Source: Scalesia atractyloides (lineage: Eukaryota > Streptophyta > Magnoliopsida > Asterales > Asteraceae). Taken from it: 64,000 bases of DNA. Below, one piece after another: positions 35,453-47,014 of this stretch (the stretch's first letter is position 1; each line of letters starts with the position of its first letter). The stretch is from positions 38,019,369 through 38,083,368 of the forward strand of contig CAMTDV010000027.1 in the NCBI GenBank assembly GCA_947069175.1, in the 5' to 3' direction. Position numbers and translations under genes: made by a program. The notes beneath the pieces were generated by a model. It ran no database searches. It was given only the letters and a program-made list of their open reading frames with translations, and was not told the origin of the DNA.

Positions 35453-35564
35453 TACTCAACTTGAGCATGTTGACGCCTTTAGTCCTTATTGGCCTTTAAC
35501 AGACTATATTCAAAACACAACACGTGCCACTATACTATTGGACACGATTTTACAGAGTGTTACA
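35453..35564 (-). mobile_element. Truncated 3' LTR start (112 bp) of the Tekay-like pol element
   Basis: Matches 34013-34122 with few changes (CAACTTGAGCATGTTGACGC through CACTATACTATTGGACACGA and AGTGTTACA). It abuts the polypurine tract, so it is the first 112 bp of the element's 3' LTR. The remaining LTR is missing or replaced at 35452. Confidence 0.85.
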
Positions 35565-35582
35565 TCCTCACCCCCTTAAAAG
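35565..35582 (-). promoter_or_regulatory. Polypurine tract
   Basis: Minus strand CTTTTAAGGGGGTGAGGA ends exactly at the LTR TGTAACA start, as expected for second-strand DNA priming. Confidence 0.8.
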
Positions 35583-35601
35583 AAATCTCGACCTCGAGAT
35601 T

Positions 35602-37275
35602 TTATTTAAAAAGATGGGGGTACTTTTGTCGCATAGTGGACTCAACCTCCCATGTATACTCAGGACCTCTAAAAGCGTCCCACTTAACCTTTACTATAGG
35701 TATCATCTTTCTTCGGAGCTTCTTAACATGTCGATCCTCGCTCGAAATTGGTTTCTCAATGAACCTCAGGTTTTCATTAATTTGCACCTCATTGTGCGAC
35801 ATTGCTAGCGACTCATTGGCTAGACATTTCTTAAGATTAGATATGTGGAATACATCATGTATTCCATTAAGCTCCTCTGGCAATCTGAGCTTATAAGCCA
35901 CAGTGCCGACACATTCGACTATCTCGAATGGTCTAATATATCTTGGGCTCAACTTGCCCTTCTTTCCAAACGCATCACACCTTTCCAGGGTGATACCTTT
36001 AGCATGACCTTGTCCCCTACTTGGAACTTAAGAGGTTTACGCCTCTTGTCAGCATAGCTCTTCTGCCTATCCCTGGCAGTTTTGAGACGATCACATATTT
36101 GCATAATCGTTTCCGTGGTTTCCAGGACAATCTCTGGTCCTGATAGTTGGGCCTCCCCAACTTCTGCCCAGCACACAGGCGTTCTACGTTTTCTCCCATA
36201 CAAGGCCTCAAAAGGAGCAGCCTTAATGCTAGTATGATAGCTATTATTGTTGGAGAATTCTATTAGGGGTAAGTGGTCATCCCAACTTCTGCCTAAATAA
36301 ATCACACATGCCCTGAGCATGTCTTCTAGAGTCTGAATAGTACGTTCACTTTGACCATCAATCTGCGGATGGTAAGCCGTACTAAAGTTTAGTCGTGTGC
36401 CTAAAGATTGTTGGAAACTTTTCCAAAAGTGAGATGTGTATCTAGTATCTCTATCGGATACAATAGATACTGGCACACCGTGTAGGAACACTATCTTGTC
36501 CACATACAACTTAGCCAATTTATCTGAATTATACGTTTCTTTTATTGGCAAGAAGTGTGCTGACTTGGTCAGTCTATCCACTATGATCCAGATAGTGTCA
36601 TTACCACTTTTGGTCTTAGGTAACTTGGTAATAAATACATCGTTACCATTTCCCATTCCAAGTGGGAATTTCAAGTTGTTGTAGAAGTCCTGATGGTTTC
36701 TGATGTTCGGCCTTAACTTGCGAACACGTCAGACACCTGGCTACTTAAGTGGCTATGGATTTCTTCAAACCCATCCATCAATAATTCTTCTTCAAATCTT
36801 GATACATCTTGTCACCACCCGGGTGAACAGAGTATCTTGAATTATGCGCTTCCTGGAGGATTAGATTCCTAAGTCCTCCAAAGATCGGAACCCTAATTCT
36901 ATCATTAAATCTTAGGATTCCATCCTTTCCAGGCGTTAATTGATCAATGGTTTCGCCTAATCCCTCATTAGGGATGTTAGCCTCTAACAAGGCTTGCTTC
37001 TGCGCATCTAATAGCTTCTCACTCAAGCTATTTCTGAGCTCAATGCTCTTAGCGTTAATCCTTATAGGTTTAACCTTCTCCTTGCGACTTAAGGCATCGG
37101 CAACTACATTTGCCTTGCCTGGATGGTAGCGAATCTTGCAATCATAATCATTAAGAATATCCATCCAAGGGCGTTGTCGCATGTTCAATTCTTTCTGATT
37201 GAATAGATGTTGGAGACTTTTATGGTCTGTGTATATAACACACTTTGTGCTATACAAGTATTTAAGAAAATACAT
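35602..37275 (-). pseudogene. Tekay-like pol 3' half: RNase H end, integrase, chromodomain-like tail
   Basis: Starts within RNase H ([15 protein letters not shown], then [17 protein letters not shown]). Next come the integrase zinc-binding region ([18 protein letters not shown], about 36750-36690), the catalytic core with all three acidic positions visible ([32 protein letters not shown]), [14 protein letters not shown], and [15 protein letters not shown]. The C-terminus VKKLRRKMIPIVKVKWDAFR, with YTWEVES, resembles a group II chromodomain that directs chromovirus insertion to heterochromatin; the stop is at 35604. Frame breaks occur at about 36780 (two stops) and 35950. The 5' side, including RT, protease and gag, is lost at about 37280. 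Part of the element whose 3' LTR start is at 35453-35564. Confidence 0.88.
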
Positions 37276-37440
37276 GAAATCATGAGATTTATGGTAACCT
37301 GTAATTCAATGATACGATTCGCAGAAAAATCATCATAGAACATTATAGCGTAACTAAAGTTCAACCCGTTGACAAAAGACGAATTTATACAGCAGTGCAT
37401 TGTCGACAAGGAGTGTTGATTTGATGGCGGTTTTGGCAGT
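37276..37440. other. Junction between Tekay pol and the second gypsy family
   Basis: About 165 bp that matches neither neighbour as far as I can see. Both sides are minus-strand element sequence, so this is a deletion or recombination scar. Confidence 0.4.
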
Positions 37441-38493
37441 GGTTGCCCAAAAAATCAGCGCAAATAGTTTGTGAGTTTTTGTAAATAGAAACTTGTGGAC
37501 ACAAAGTGTAAAATAATATTATAGATACGGAACTTACGACACATAGAAATTCAAAACTTAGATACATGAATTTACGAAACATGACACGTAATTCAACCAA
37601 CAAAATCCCAATATAAAACCACATGAACCAAGAAATCAAGATAAAACTAAGGATAAAACAATTTTTCGAAATGAAATATTTTAAAATTTATAGGGTTGGT
37701 ATATCATAGAGTTTAGTATGCCTTCCATGCGTCACTTTCATAATCACGTGTGCCCCCATGATTACCGAGCTTTTGCATGGTCCTTATATGTCGACTCATT
37801 GACACACACTTACCTAAATGAAACCATGAAATGATAAATGATTCAAGTTTTGGGGTTATATGAAACACTGTTGGAGGGCACCCATGACTTAACATGAGTA
37901 CGTTTGACTTATCAAAGTGTTTTTGGTTTTCGTAACGTTTGGTATGACATGCTTTGGCCTAATAGGTATTGGTACTCTCATCGATGGTCCCCAGGTAGGC
38001 AAACTAGTACTTAATGGATTTGTATGAATTGCCAACCTAACAGGACGTCCTGACTACCGGTACCTAACCCTTCCGGTTAGTACATGTCCGTCACGTGAAC
38101 CCACTTTGACGAGATATGATACTTAAATGAAACTCGAAACTTGAATTGAAATAAATGAAATCCAAACGATATTGAATGAAATAATGAAATCAAAATAACT
38201 TTGCATATATAAATATATTGCTAGTAAATTAAAAGATATAATATTTATATATTATATAGTGCGTGTGAACGCGATAAGAATAAAAGAGGAATATAACTTA
38301 GATAAATAATATAACACAATGTTTCTTGTAACGCACATTTAACACGTAACAATTAAATAAGTGATCTTGTGCATGTGTACTTTAAATCTCATAAGCTATA
38401 AACAATTAAACAAATAAGCACATAAGTACCAAAAAGAAAAAGTATAGTCTGAGTCTAGAGTCTAAGAACCTATCTTAATTCCCTATAGTTATC
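37441..38493 (-). mobile_element. 5' untranslated region of gypsy family B, minus copy
   Basis: Inverted match to 47015-47995 in many blocks: AAAACTCACAAACTATTT (37470 vs 47968), the CGTCACTTTCATAATC / GATTACGAAAGTGACG word (37731 vs 47749), the TTGCATGGTC / GACCATGCAA word, and GGCCTAATAGGTAT (37957 vs 47561). No gag follows; the element is truncated at 37440. Confidence 0.7.
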
Positions 38494-38507
38494 GACTCTA
38501 ATACCAA
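38494..38507 (-). promoter_or_regulatory. Primer binding site of family B, minus copy
   Basis: TTGGTATTAGAGTC on the minus strand, iMet type with a T in place of C, directly after LTR end GGGTGTGATA. Confidence 0.75.
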
Positions 38508-38509
38508 TC

Positions 38510-39536
38510 TATCACACCCAGACCCGCAGCGGATAAGGTACGGGGCATGAGAGATTGCCTATAGCCTTTGACATTTATTTAAAGTTTGAATATTTATTAT
38601 CATCAATATTAATTTGTCTCACATAATCAAATAATTGTTCCAAATAAAACCATACAATATTCAAAATACAAAAGATAACATAATTCTTGATTTAGTTATT
38701 CTAAGGCACAATCCTATGTGTCTTCTCAAGTAGCTATCAAACCTTGGGTACCTGTTCCATATGTAAAAGAAATTTGGATCAACAATAGTTGGTGAATATA
38801 TCTTTATTTGTTTTTATTTAACTTTAAAGTTTAGGTTATTTATTTAATAAAAATTGTTTAATATGCAATATTAAGTGTAATAGGTGACATCAATCAAATA
38901 AATCCAATACTCAACCATAACATAGGTAAATAAGGTAACATGACATAACGTAACACAAGTAGTGAAACAATGATGCGATTCAAGCCTCATAAAGCGAAAA
39001 GCGACACTATGAAACAATGATGTGATTCAAACCCCGAAAGGTGAAAAATGAAACTTAGAAACCCATGACGCAAAGCGGTAATCACGTTAACATATGAATG
39101 AAACAAGTTATGCAACATACGAACACACATGAGCACATATGACACTTAACTTGGCATGTTATTGAAAAAGTATACGAAACATATGAAACGTGACATATGA
39201 AACACCCCAAAAAGTTAAAGTGACAAAACAGGGAAAAGTAAGATCTACTAAAAGTATACATTCCGTGAATCCTTAGCAAAACCGCACGAGTATCGAAAAA
39301 AAATGATACGAATGAAACAATTATCCAAAGTAATATCACACAAAAAATTATTCTTAAATAAAACCCACCAAAGAACAATATATAATAATACAACCTATAA
39401 TAACATTTTTTTGGTAGTGAAATTAAGTATTCGTAGCTATATTATTTAATTTCTATAATAAAACTCCTAATGATATATATACTTTAATGACATAAACTAT
39501 TATAAGATATTAAGTACCAATTTTTATAACATACAC

Positions 39537-39540
<4 letters not shown>
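38510..39540 (-). mobile_element. LTR of gypsy family B, minus copy
   Basis: On the minus strand, TATTCACCAACTATTGTTGA, then GGAACAGGTAC and AGGATTGTGCCTTAG, match the plus copy at 46715-46830. Further out, CTTTTCCCTGTTTTGTCACT-type sequence matches about 45824-45860. The outer end dissolves into TA repeats at 39541. Confidence 0.7.

Positions 39541-39588
<48 letters not shown>
39541..39588. repeat. (TA)n microsatellite
   Basis: 24 TA units ending at the start of the next LTR. Confidence 0.95.
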
Positions 39589-39591
<3 letters not shown>

Positions 39592-42552
39592 AACACCCAA
39601 GACGCGTTTTGACCTAAAACGACGCAGCGGAAATATGAACCGTAAAATTTCTTTCTTATAATTATTTTAAGGTACTTTAAACCATTTAAATCGACCTCCT
39701 TTAAATCGTTTACATCATTTATTCCTAGCCAAGGTAACTATGTTACGCATGATTTCAATTATATGACCCCTTCTCCGTGAATCCTTGATCTTCGACTCGA
39801 TCCTCGTTGGTTTGTCCATCATGATAGTCCGACTATCTGCAGTCACCATATAAATATAACCAACGTGTTATAATTGGTGACATTACATATTTTTAATTAA
39901 AAACATAAACATGAATCGTCTACATATCCATCAAACATTATATAAACTCCAATAAGATATTCTTCGAACTTATTCCTTATGCCGAGCCTCAAACCTTCGA
40001 GAGCCCAACCCTTTCTTACCTGCATTCTTAATGTCATCCTTAACAACAAACAGTTAGCCTCTTCACATAAGCACATAACATTGAACGACATTCATTAGGC
40101 TACATCACGTATAAGCAGTTTCATATATACACATACTTACATACAGGTTCCATACATACATTCAACAATAACATCGACATCTACTCTTTCATTCTACAGC
40201 TGTATACTTTTATATGCGCGTTCGAGTCATACTCACTTATCCATGTTCAATCGTCGAACTTTAAATATGATCAATAATTTACTTATAAACATACTTAAAA
40301 ACAAGTTTCATCTTCCCATTCGTGTAATACATTCTAACACTTTGAATCCCACAAGATTCAAATCTCAAACCTACAAATTATTTTATTTATCCCTTACAAG
40401 CCCGAAAGTCATTAATTGTATTCGTACACATCATTAAAACTTTTACGAACTTTTCTTAGGTTATGCTTTCTTATGGAAGTTTACCGAAGCTTTTGCATAA
40501 ACCTTAAAAGATACGGAAGTCCAAGACGCAATAATATACACAACAATCGAAATTTAATGTTTGGTACCCATTCCCGCCGTAAGCTACAGTCCACTCACCG
40601 AAGCTTACGGTGAGGATTTGCTGCCAACCAGATACCCCCACCGTAAGCTACAGTCGGGTACCATAGCTTACGGTCATGACTTTCTGCTAAACAGATGTTC
40701 CCTGCCGTAAGCTACGGTCGAGTACCGTAGCTTACGGTCATCTGCTGTTGCTGCTAATCTGTAGCTTGTTTTGACTCAGTTCGATTTTCTTGATCATTTA
40801 TACATCGTTTTTAATAACTTAACTATTTTTATTTCTTTTAAAAACCTTTCGATTACTTTATCCAATTCCCATCCTTTCCGTCTAATAACCTTTCTACGAA
40901 ATTCACGACCCGTATACCCCTATATTGAGGTTTTACGGTTTAATGACATACCACTCCCTTTCAAAAAGTCTTATTATAACATTTATTATTCATTTGCACA
41001 CTCTACTTAAGTTTCGATTATTTGAACGTATAAACATCTTCATGTACTTAAATACGAAGTGAGTTCAAGAATTCACTTACCTTAGCGTCCGCATTTGCAT
41101 CCATTACCATGCCTCTTTTCGACCCGTTAGCCTTCCATGCTTTCATCCACTATGACATGATTCCAACACTTTCATGTCATCGCAATCACATTCTTGTTAG
41201 TATACATGATTGTACATATTAACTATTATATCAAATGCATATCCCGCATTTGACTTTCATTAGTCAATTCTAGCAAGCATAAGGTATATACTCAAAATCA
41301 CATTCTTTCGAACTTATATAATTCATCATATCGTCCGTATAACACATATTGATGTAAGACATACTACATAACTTTCTATAGTCTTACCATTGTAACAAGA
41401 AGTCTAGCATGCATTCTTATGCGCAGTTGACTTTCAGAAGTCAACAGTTCAACATATGAACTTTTGACTTAACCTCATACATCCTTGTCATATAGTAGAC
41501 TATGCAAATGACATTATATGCATTTCATACTCCTTATGTAATATGCTTACAACCACATAATCACCTACTTATGTACATATACAAGGTTGGTCTATTTAAC
41601 ATGATAACACATTATTCAAGCATAGAGTACAAATTTCCTAATGCATAATTCTACTCAATCATACCATTGACTACACATTCTTATGAAATCCTTCTACAAT
41701 ATATCTTCTCATGTTTGATTATTTCCAATCATGTCTTTATCAAACTTTACACATGATCATCCATTGTTTAGCATATAATTTCACATACTAACTTATACTA
41801 GACATTTTATCAAACACTTGGTGTGCGTACACCATCTAATGCACAATGTACAACTAATTCATGCAACAATATTCCAAGTTCATAAAATTTATCATCAAAT
41901 TCCTTTCCTACAAGACACATCATTCTTCTCATATTATCAAACATGGCTAAACACCACATCTATTTCAATCAATCCATATTTACTCAAAACCCTAATTTCT
42001 TGAACATGGGTTTGCAATACAAAAACTCCAACTAAGATGTTAACATCAGTTATTAGTCAGATAAGAACATCTAAGTATAATTTCAACCATCTCATCCTTA
42101 CTATTTACCCGATTAAGGGTAATTCATCAAAACCCACCTAGTACTCTAATCCAGAAGGTTTGGAGGATGAATTTGGTACTTACTTGATGCTTAGGAGGTG
42201 ATGAACACTCCAAGATTCATAGATTATCCATGCAATTTCATACTTCTCCTCTCATCCTTCTTCCTTTGGATTACACAAAGAACACACACACTGTATGCTC
42301 TGCCCAAAAATGGGCTTTTTCCATTTTCTTCCACCTTTTATTAAATGAACTTTCCAACTTGACCTCTTTTGGCCCCTATAGTTTTGTTTGTTATTTTTAT
42401 TTAGTCATAAGTTGTTATTCCTACTTATGAACTCTTTTTAAGTTAACTAACTTATGTAACTTAAGTTACCTCAAAGGATCAAGTCGCATTACTTTATGTT
42501 ATATCATACGAAACATATAGCAAATATTGATATTTGAGTTTTGGGGCGTACA
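39589..42552 (-). mobile_element. Solo LTR of a third long-LTR gypsy family
   Basis: Starts TGTAACACCCAAGACG and ends TTTTGGGGCGTACA, 2.96 kb, non-coding. On the minus strand this reads TGTACGCCCC...GTGTTACA. Inserted in TA-rich sequence, so a target duplication cannot be judged. It contains three hairpins (40577-40738). No primer site or ORF is attached. Confidence 0.75.
40577..40738. repeat. Three tandem hairpins of the CCGTAAGCTAC / GTAGCTTACGG type
   Basis: Units at 40577-40611, 40641-40674 and 40705-40738. The third is nearly perfect: CCGTAAGCTACGGT, six-base loop, ACCGTAGCTTACGG. Spacers share CTGCTAA or CTGCCAA plus CAGAT words, giving a period of about 64 bp. Confidence 0.9.
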
Positions 42553-42569
42553 AATTATATATATATACA

Positions 42570-43179
42570 GGGAGAGGATCTTGAGAAAACTACATATTAA
42601 ATGAGAAAAACTAAAAAAGCCTAAAAAACATACTAATTTTTTTACAACTTTTTATAAAAAATCACTACTTTTATGTATAAAAAACTTTTTTTTTTCAAAA
42701 TAAAAAAAAATTGTACTAAACATGTGCATTATATATGTACTACACATGTGTATTATATGTATGTGCTGCACATGTGTATTATATGTTTAGATTTAGTTTT
42801 TGAGTTTAGTTTAGATTTTATGGTTAGGTTTTTTGGGGGTTTAGGATTAGGATTAGTTTTTGGATGTGGGGGGGGGGGGGTGGAGGGGGTTTTGTATAGG
42901 TTTTCTTAAGGGGTGCGGATGGGGGTTTAGGCTATTGGTGGGAGGGTGGATTTAGGTTTTTGGGGGTGGGGGTTTAGGTTTTTGGGGGTGTCAGTGGGGT
43001 GGTTTAGGTGTTTTAGGCTTTTTCATATTAATGCACCTGTGGTACAACTTTATTTTGAAAAAAGTTTGTTTGTTTATATATTATATATAGCAAATTTTAT
43101 TAAAAAATTTATGAAAAAAATTTGATATGTTTCTTTAGACTTTTTTAGTTAGTTTTTTTATATTCTCATAATCCATCCC
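42570..43179. mobile_element. MITE with about 95-bp terminal inverted repeats and a G-rich core
   Basis: Left arm GGGAGAGGATCTTGAGAAAA, then AAAACTAAAAAAGCCTAAA, matches the complement of the right end (GGGATGGATTATGAGAATAT, AAACTAACTAAAAAAGTCTA). TA repeats lie on both sides. The core (42830-43015) is G-rich on the plus strand. Confidence 0.75.
42830..43015 (+). repeat. G-rich tract with telomere-like GGTTTAGG words
   Basis: A 12-base G run near 42870 and several GGGGGTTTAGG-type words (42833, 42923, 42968), each close to further G runs. Read from the plus strand; the plant telomere unit is TTTAGGG, but the spacing here is irregular. Confidence 0.8.
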
Positions 43180-44007
43180 ATATATATATATATATATATA
43201 TATATGTTTTAAATGACACTACCAACATATATATTTTAATTTTTTTTTCAAATGTTAAGTTTTACATTTAAAAGTATATTTTAATTTCGACCATTTTTAT
43301 CAAAAGCCTTATGGATTCTAACTCACATTAATACATATTTTAAAAGTAAGAGATTTATATACTTTTATGTTTTCAAAAAGAATCCATTTTTTTTGCAAAA
43401 TTTTAAAGACATGACTATGAAATTCATAAATCTAGCCAAAACTCATGTGAAATTTTAAATATATTATTTTGAAAAAATGACACCAACTTTATACAAATTT
43501 TGTTAAGTCATGATTATCATACTAGTAAATAAGACTTATGAGACGGATAAGATTGAGAAATTGAAAATGAACTTATGATAAAAATTTGTAGTATTGAGAA
43601 AATAAAATTTATGATATTGAGACAAATAATATTTATGATAGTGAGAAAATGGATCTTATGATTTTTAGACTAACGTTATCATGATAATTATAAATACTAA
43701 AAACTATCTCAAACTAAATCCTAAGTTCTATGAAATTACAATAATTTGAAATAAAAACACTAAAAAAATAAACAAATGCAAGAAGAATAATTTTAAATCT
43801 ACCTCCTATGAAGAGAGGGTATAAATGTAAAGATGGATCCAAGAATGAGGTAGGGCTCCTTGCTTCATTCTTGATGATCTTAAGATACTTGGATGTAGAT
43901 GAAAAAAAAATGAAAAGTGACTAGGGCTTTTGAGAGAGATGGTGTTGCCAATAACAAGAAAATGTGGTGGAATTGATTTTTAAAATGGGTCTTAATTGTA
44001 TTAATAA
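43180..44007. other. AT-rich region, no gene seen
   Basis: Starts with a TA run, then repeated TTATGATATTGAGA / TATGATAGTGAGAAA words (43577-43660). 43800-43980 resembles an LTR promoter-leader region but has no partner that I can identify. Confidence 0.4.
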
Positions 44008-44619
44008 TAAAATATTATGATAAGATTGGTGATAGTGCTAATCTCACAATTATGATTTAATTATGTATTTTTCTTTCTTTATAAAAAGAATTAAATTCCA
44101 TACAACTTAATTCAGTTATATATATATATATATGTTTTGCCGTTTCAGAAATATAATTTTTTGTTTCCAAATATTAAAATAATAGAATTAAGAAAGAACA
44201 GAAATCTGAATGACATTGTTATTATAAGTATAATTATTTTTATATATAATTAATTCAACTGATTAACATGTTTTTCTCGTATAACTTGAAAAATATAGCG
44301 TCATATAGAAATACAATATACCATTGAGACGAGCCTATTTTTCTCTATCTAATGACTTAAGTTTTCATAAAAATCTGAGTAGGGTCAAATTATTATTATT
44401 ATGTATGCTGACTATACAAAGTTTTATTCTATAGACAAATGAACATGACTAGAAAAAAATGAATTTTATTGGAGCATAATTGTGATTGAATAATAAATGT
44501 ACTTAACTGACAAAATAAATATTCTTATTTAGAATATTAATATTCAAACCTTAATATAACTATTTGAGTTATTACGTTTTAGATTCGTTTTCTGAAACGA
44601 GTCGCGTTTTGTAAGCATC
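44008..44619. repeat. Uninterrupted copy of the Helitron target segment (empty-site paralog)
   Basis: Left part matches 11937-12059 and right part matches 28019-28503 in the same order and orientation, joined here by a short TATATATATATATG at about 44120-44137. The site where 12060-28018 sits in the other copy is simply absent. Confidence 0.85.
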
Positions 44620-44872
44620 CGTTTCTGAATTTTCATAAAAGAAATAGATTATAGAATTTGTATTAGATTTTATGATCTGGGGAATATTTTCAGGAAAATT
44701 GATGGTATAAAAATTAATATAATAAAATATTGATTTTTGAAAATGAATATAAATATATATTATGAAGATGGATTCTTACTAAAAAGGATAATTGATATGA
44801 TAATTATAAAAGTTGTATTTCCTTTATATAATATTTTCATAATTGTCAATTTATATAAGAATTATCATTTGG

Positions 44873-44954
<82 letters not shown>

Positions 44955-45063
44955 TATATATATATATATTTATATATATAGTATGTTTTAGACTTAGTAT
45001 ATAATTTATGATTAATATGAAACATAGGTCATAACAATTGTCTAGTATGAATATTAATCTTAA
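44620..45063. repeat. AT-rich spacer with compound TA microsatellite (44878-44981)
   Basis: TA runs separated by TTTATATA interruptions at several points, a compound pattern. A 'protein' of Tyr-Ile repeats read from it is an artefact. Confidence 0.9.
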
Positions 45064-45545
45064 CTAGTTTTTTTATGTCGCACGTTGTGACGAAATTTAG
45101 CAAATGATGATGTAAAACAAAGGTGATTTGAAAATAAAGCATGTTGTTTAAAACAACAAACCAAAAGAACGGTTTAGTTTATCGTCATATCGTTTTATGA
45201 TACCAAATAAATACTTTATTTTAAGTATAACTTTATTTTTAACAAAACTTATAACGGAGCGTTGAGGGAAAAAAATCAAACACAACCACATACTTAAGTT
45301 TTTATAAAAATTATGAACATAAATTGTTAAAGAAGTATTAAATTAATTGATTAATTAATATATGTTTAAAAAAAGAATTATTAAAAAATGGTAAAGAAAA
45401 TATGATTTTAAAAAAGAGAAAAAAATTAAAAATATGTTTTTTAAAGTAAATATATAATAAACTATTATAATATATTAAATAAAAAATATTAGAAAACTAT
45501 ATATTATTATAAAAATAAAATTACTATGTTACTTCATTAACAATA
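45064..45545 (-). mobile_element. Possible non-autonomous Helitron 3' end
   Basis: Minus strand reads GTCACAACGTGCGAC (imperfect hairpin), ATAAAAAAA, CTAG, then T, the same layout as the Helitron end at 12060. No 5' end is defined and the body is AT-rich without ORFs. Confidence 0.4.
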
Positions 45546-45559
45546 TATATAACTTCAAT

Positions 45560-45563
<4 letters not shown>

Positions 45564-45612
<49 letters not shown>
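45564..45612. repeat. (TA)n microsatellite
   Basis: TA run with one G interruption, at the outer edge of the family B LTR. Confidence 0.95.
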
Positions 45613-46996
45613 ATAATTGTGTGGTTATAATTATTTATTATTTTTAATTAAACAAAATAAGTATTGGATCTAATTATTTTATATGATTTTGGTGTTTTGG
45701 TTATTTAGTATACATTTTGTTGTATTTATTTCGTTATGGTGACTTTTGTGTTGGAGTATCTCTTTTCATCACTCATATGGTTTAAACAGAATCAAGCACA
45801 TGCAACATGTGAGTAGATCTTTTCTTTTCCCTTTTCTAACATTAAACTTTTTGGAGTGTATCATGTGTCATTTTATTTCACATGCTTCTTATCATAAACA
45901 TGCAAATCAAATTGTCATTATGTGCTACATTTATTTGTGTCTTATGTTTCATATACTTGTACCTACTTGTTACGTGCTTTGTGTCATATTGATTCTGTTG
46001 ATCCACTGCTGACCGGTTCTCTACGCTCATGGGTTAAACTTGGTATCGCCACTTCGATTCGCTCTTCGGGGATTGAATCTTATATTGTTTTATTATCGTT
46101 GTTTCATAATGTCAATTTGGTACATTTTATGTCCGTCACTATACGAATAGGCTAGATAGAGCATGTGTTGAATATTGTATGGATTAGATACGAACACACA
46201 CCTTTAGTGCGAACGAGAACGATGCTGAAGTGTCACTTCGTTACTTCGTACGAAGCTGACTCATTTAGTATGATGTGAGCTAACTTCATACGAAGTCTAG
46301 ATCTCAGTTCGCACGAGGTGAGCAGGTCTATTTATATGTGTTCTGTGTTCATTGTTAGATAAGTTTTGGAGTTTTCTAGTGGGGAAACGCTGGCGAAATT
46401 TCTCTAGGATTTCACCAACTAGACAAGATATATACTCTTTCGGTATTAATGAAACCTATGACTTCCATTGTTTCTACTCCTTTCTTAATAACATTCTACC
46501 AAATTAGTGATATTTTTACCCAAACTTCCTTCTAGAACCGCCGGATCCTGGACTCTTAGTCAAGTTTCGTTATTATTTGTAGTTGTGATGTTTTGATGGA
46601 AATTTTGGTATTTTTAGAATGGTTATGGAAATTACATAAACACTTGAGGTTACGTCTTACATATTTTATAAATGAATAAACCAAAAATATTTATTTTCTA
46701 AAACTAAGATCTATTCACCAACTTATTGTTGACCAAAAATCTTTTTATGCAGGATATAGGTTCACAGGTACGACTAGAGTTGAAGATTGCAGACATATAG
46801 GATGTGCCTTAGTTAAATAATTGGATTTTATTTCATGGATTATGTCTTTTGTGATTTGTATGAATATTTGGATACTTTATGTTAAGTGTGACAATTTAAT
46901 ATGGATGATTCACCAATTTAAACTTATAATAGTTGTCATGAGCTATGGACAATCATCTGGCTCCGACCAATAATCTATTGCTGGTCGAGGGTGTGA
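45613..46996 (+). mobile_element. 5' LTR of gypsy family B, plus copy
   Basis: Ends GGTCGAGGGTGTGA before the primer site. Shares several blocks with the inverted copy at 38510-39540. The segment 46000-46480, absent from the minus copy as far as I can align, carries CTTCGTACGAAG palindromes and a TATTTATATG word and may be a separate insertion or the divergent U3/R region. The left boundary is approximate. Confidence 0.65.
46244..46296. repeat. Palindromic pair in the family B LTR
   Basis: CTTCGTACGAAG (46244-46255, perfect palindrome) and ACTTCATACGAAGT (46283-46296, one mismatch), about 40 bp apart. Confidence 0.85.
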
Positions 46997-47000
46997 CTTA

Positions 47001-47014
47001 TCGGTATCAAAGCC
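47001..47014 (+). promoter_or_regulatory. Primer binding site of family B, plus copy
   Basis: TCGGTATCAAAGCC, iMet type with two changes, four bases after the LTR end. Confidence 0.75.

Noticed and set aside
42830..43015. Interstitial telomere array
   Set aside because: GGTTTAGG words are irregular and lie inside MITE inverted repeats, not in tandem TTTAGGG.
44737..44991. 84-codon frame rich in Tyr-Ile repeats
   Set aside because: It is translation of a TA microsatellite.
46244..46296. loxP-like or integrase core site (ACTTCGTACGAAG)
   Set aside because: Arms and spacer do not match a recombinase site; better explained as an LTR palindrome.
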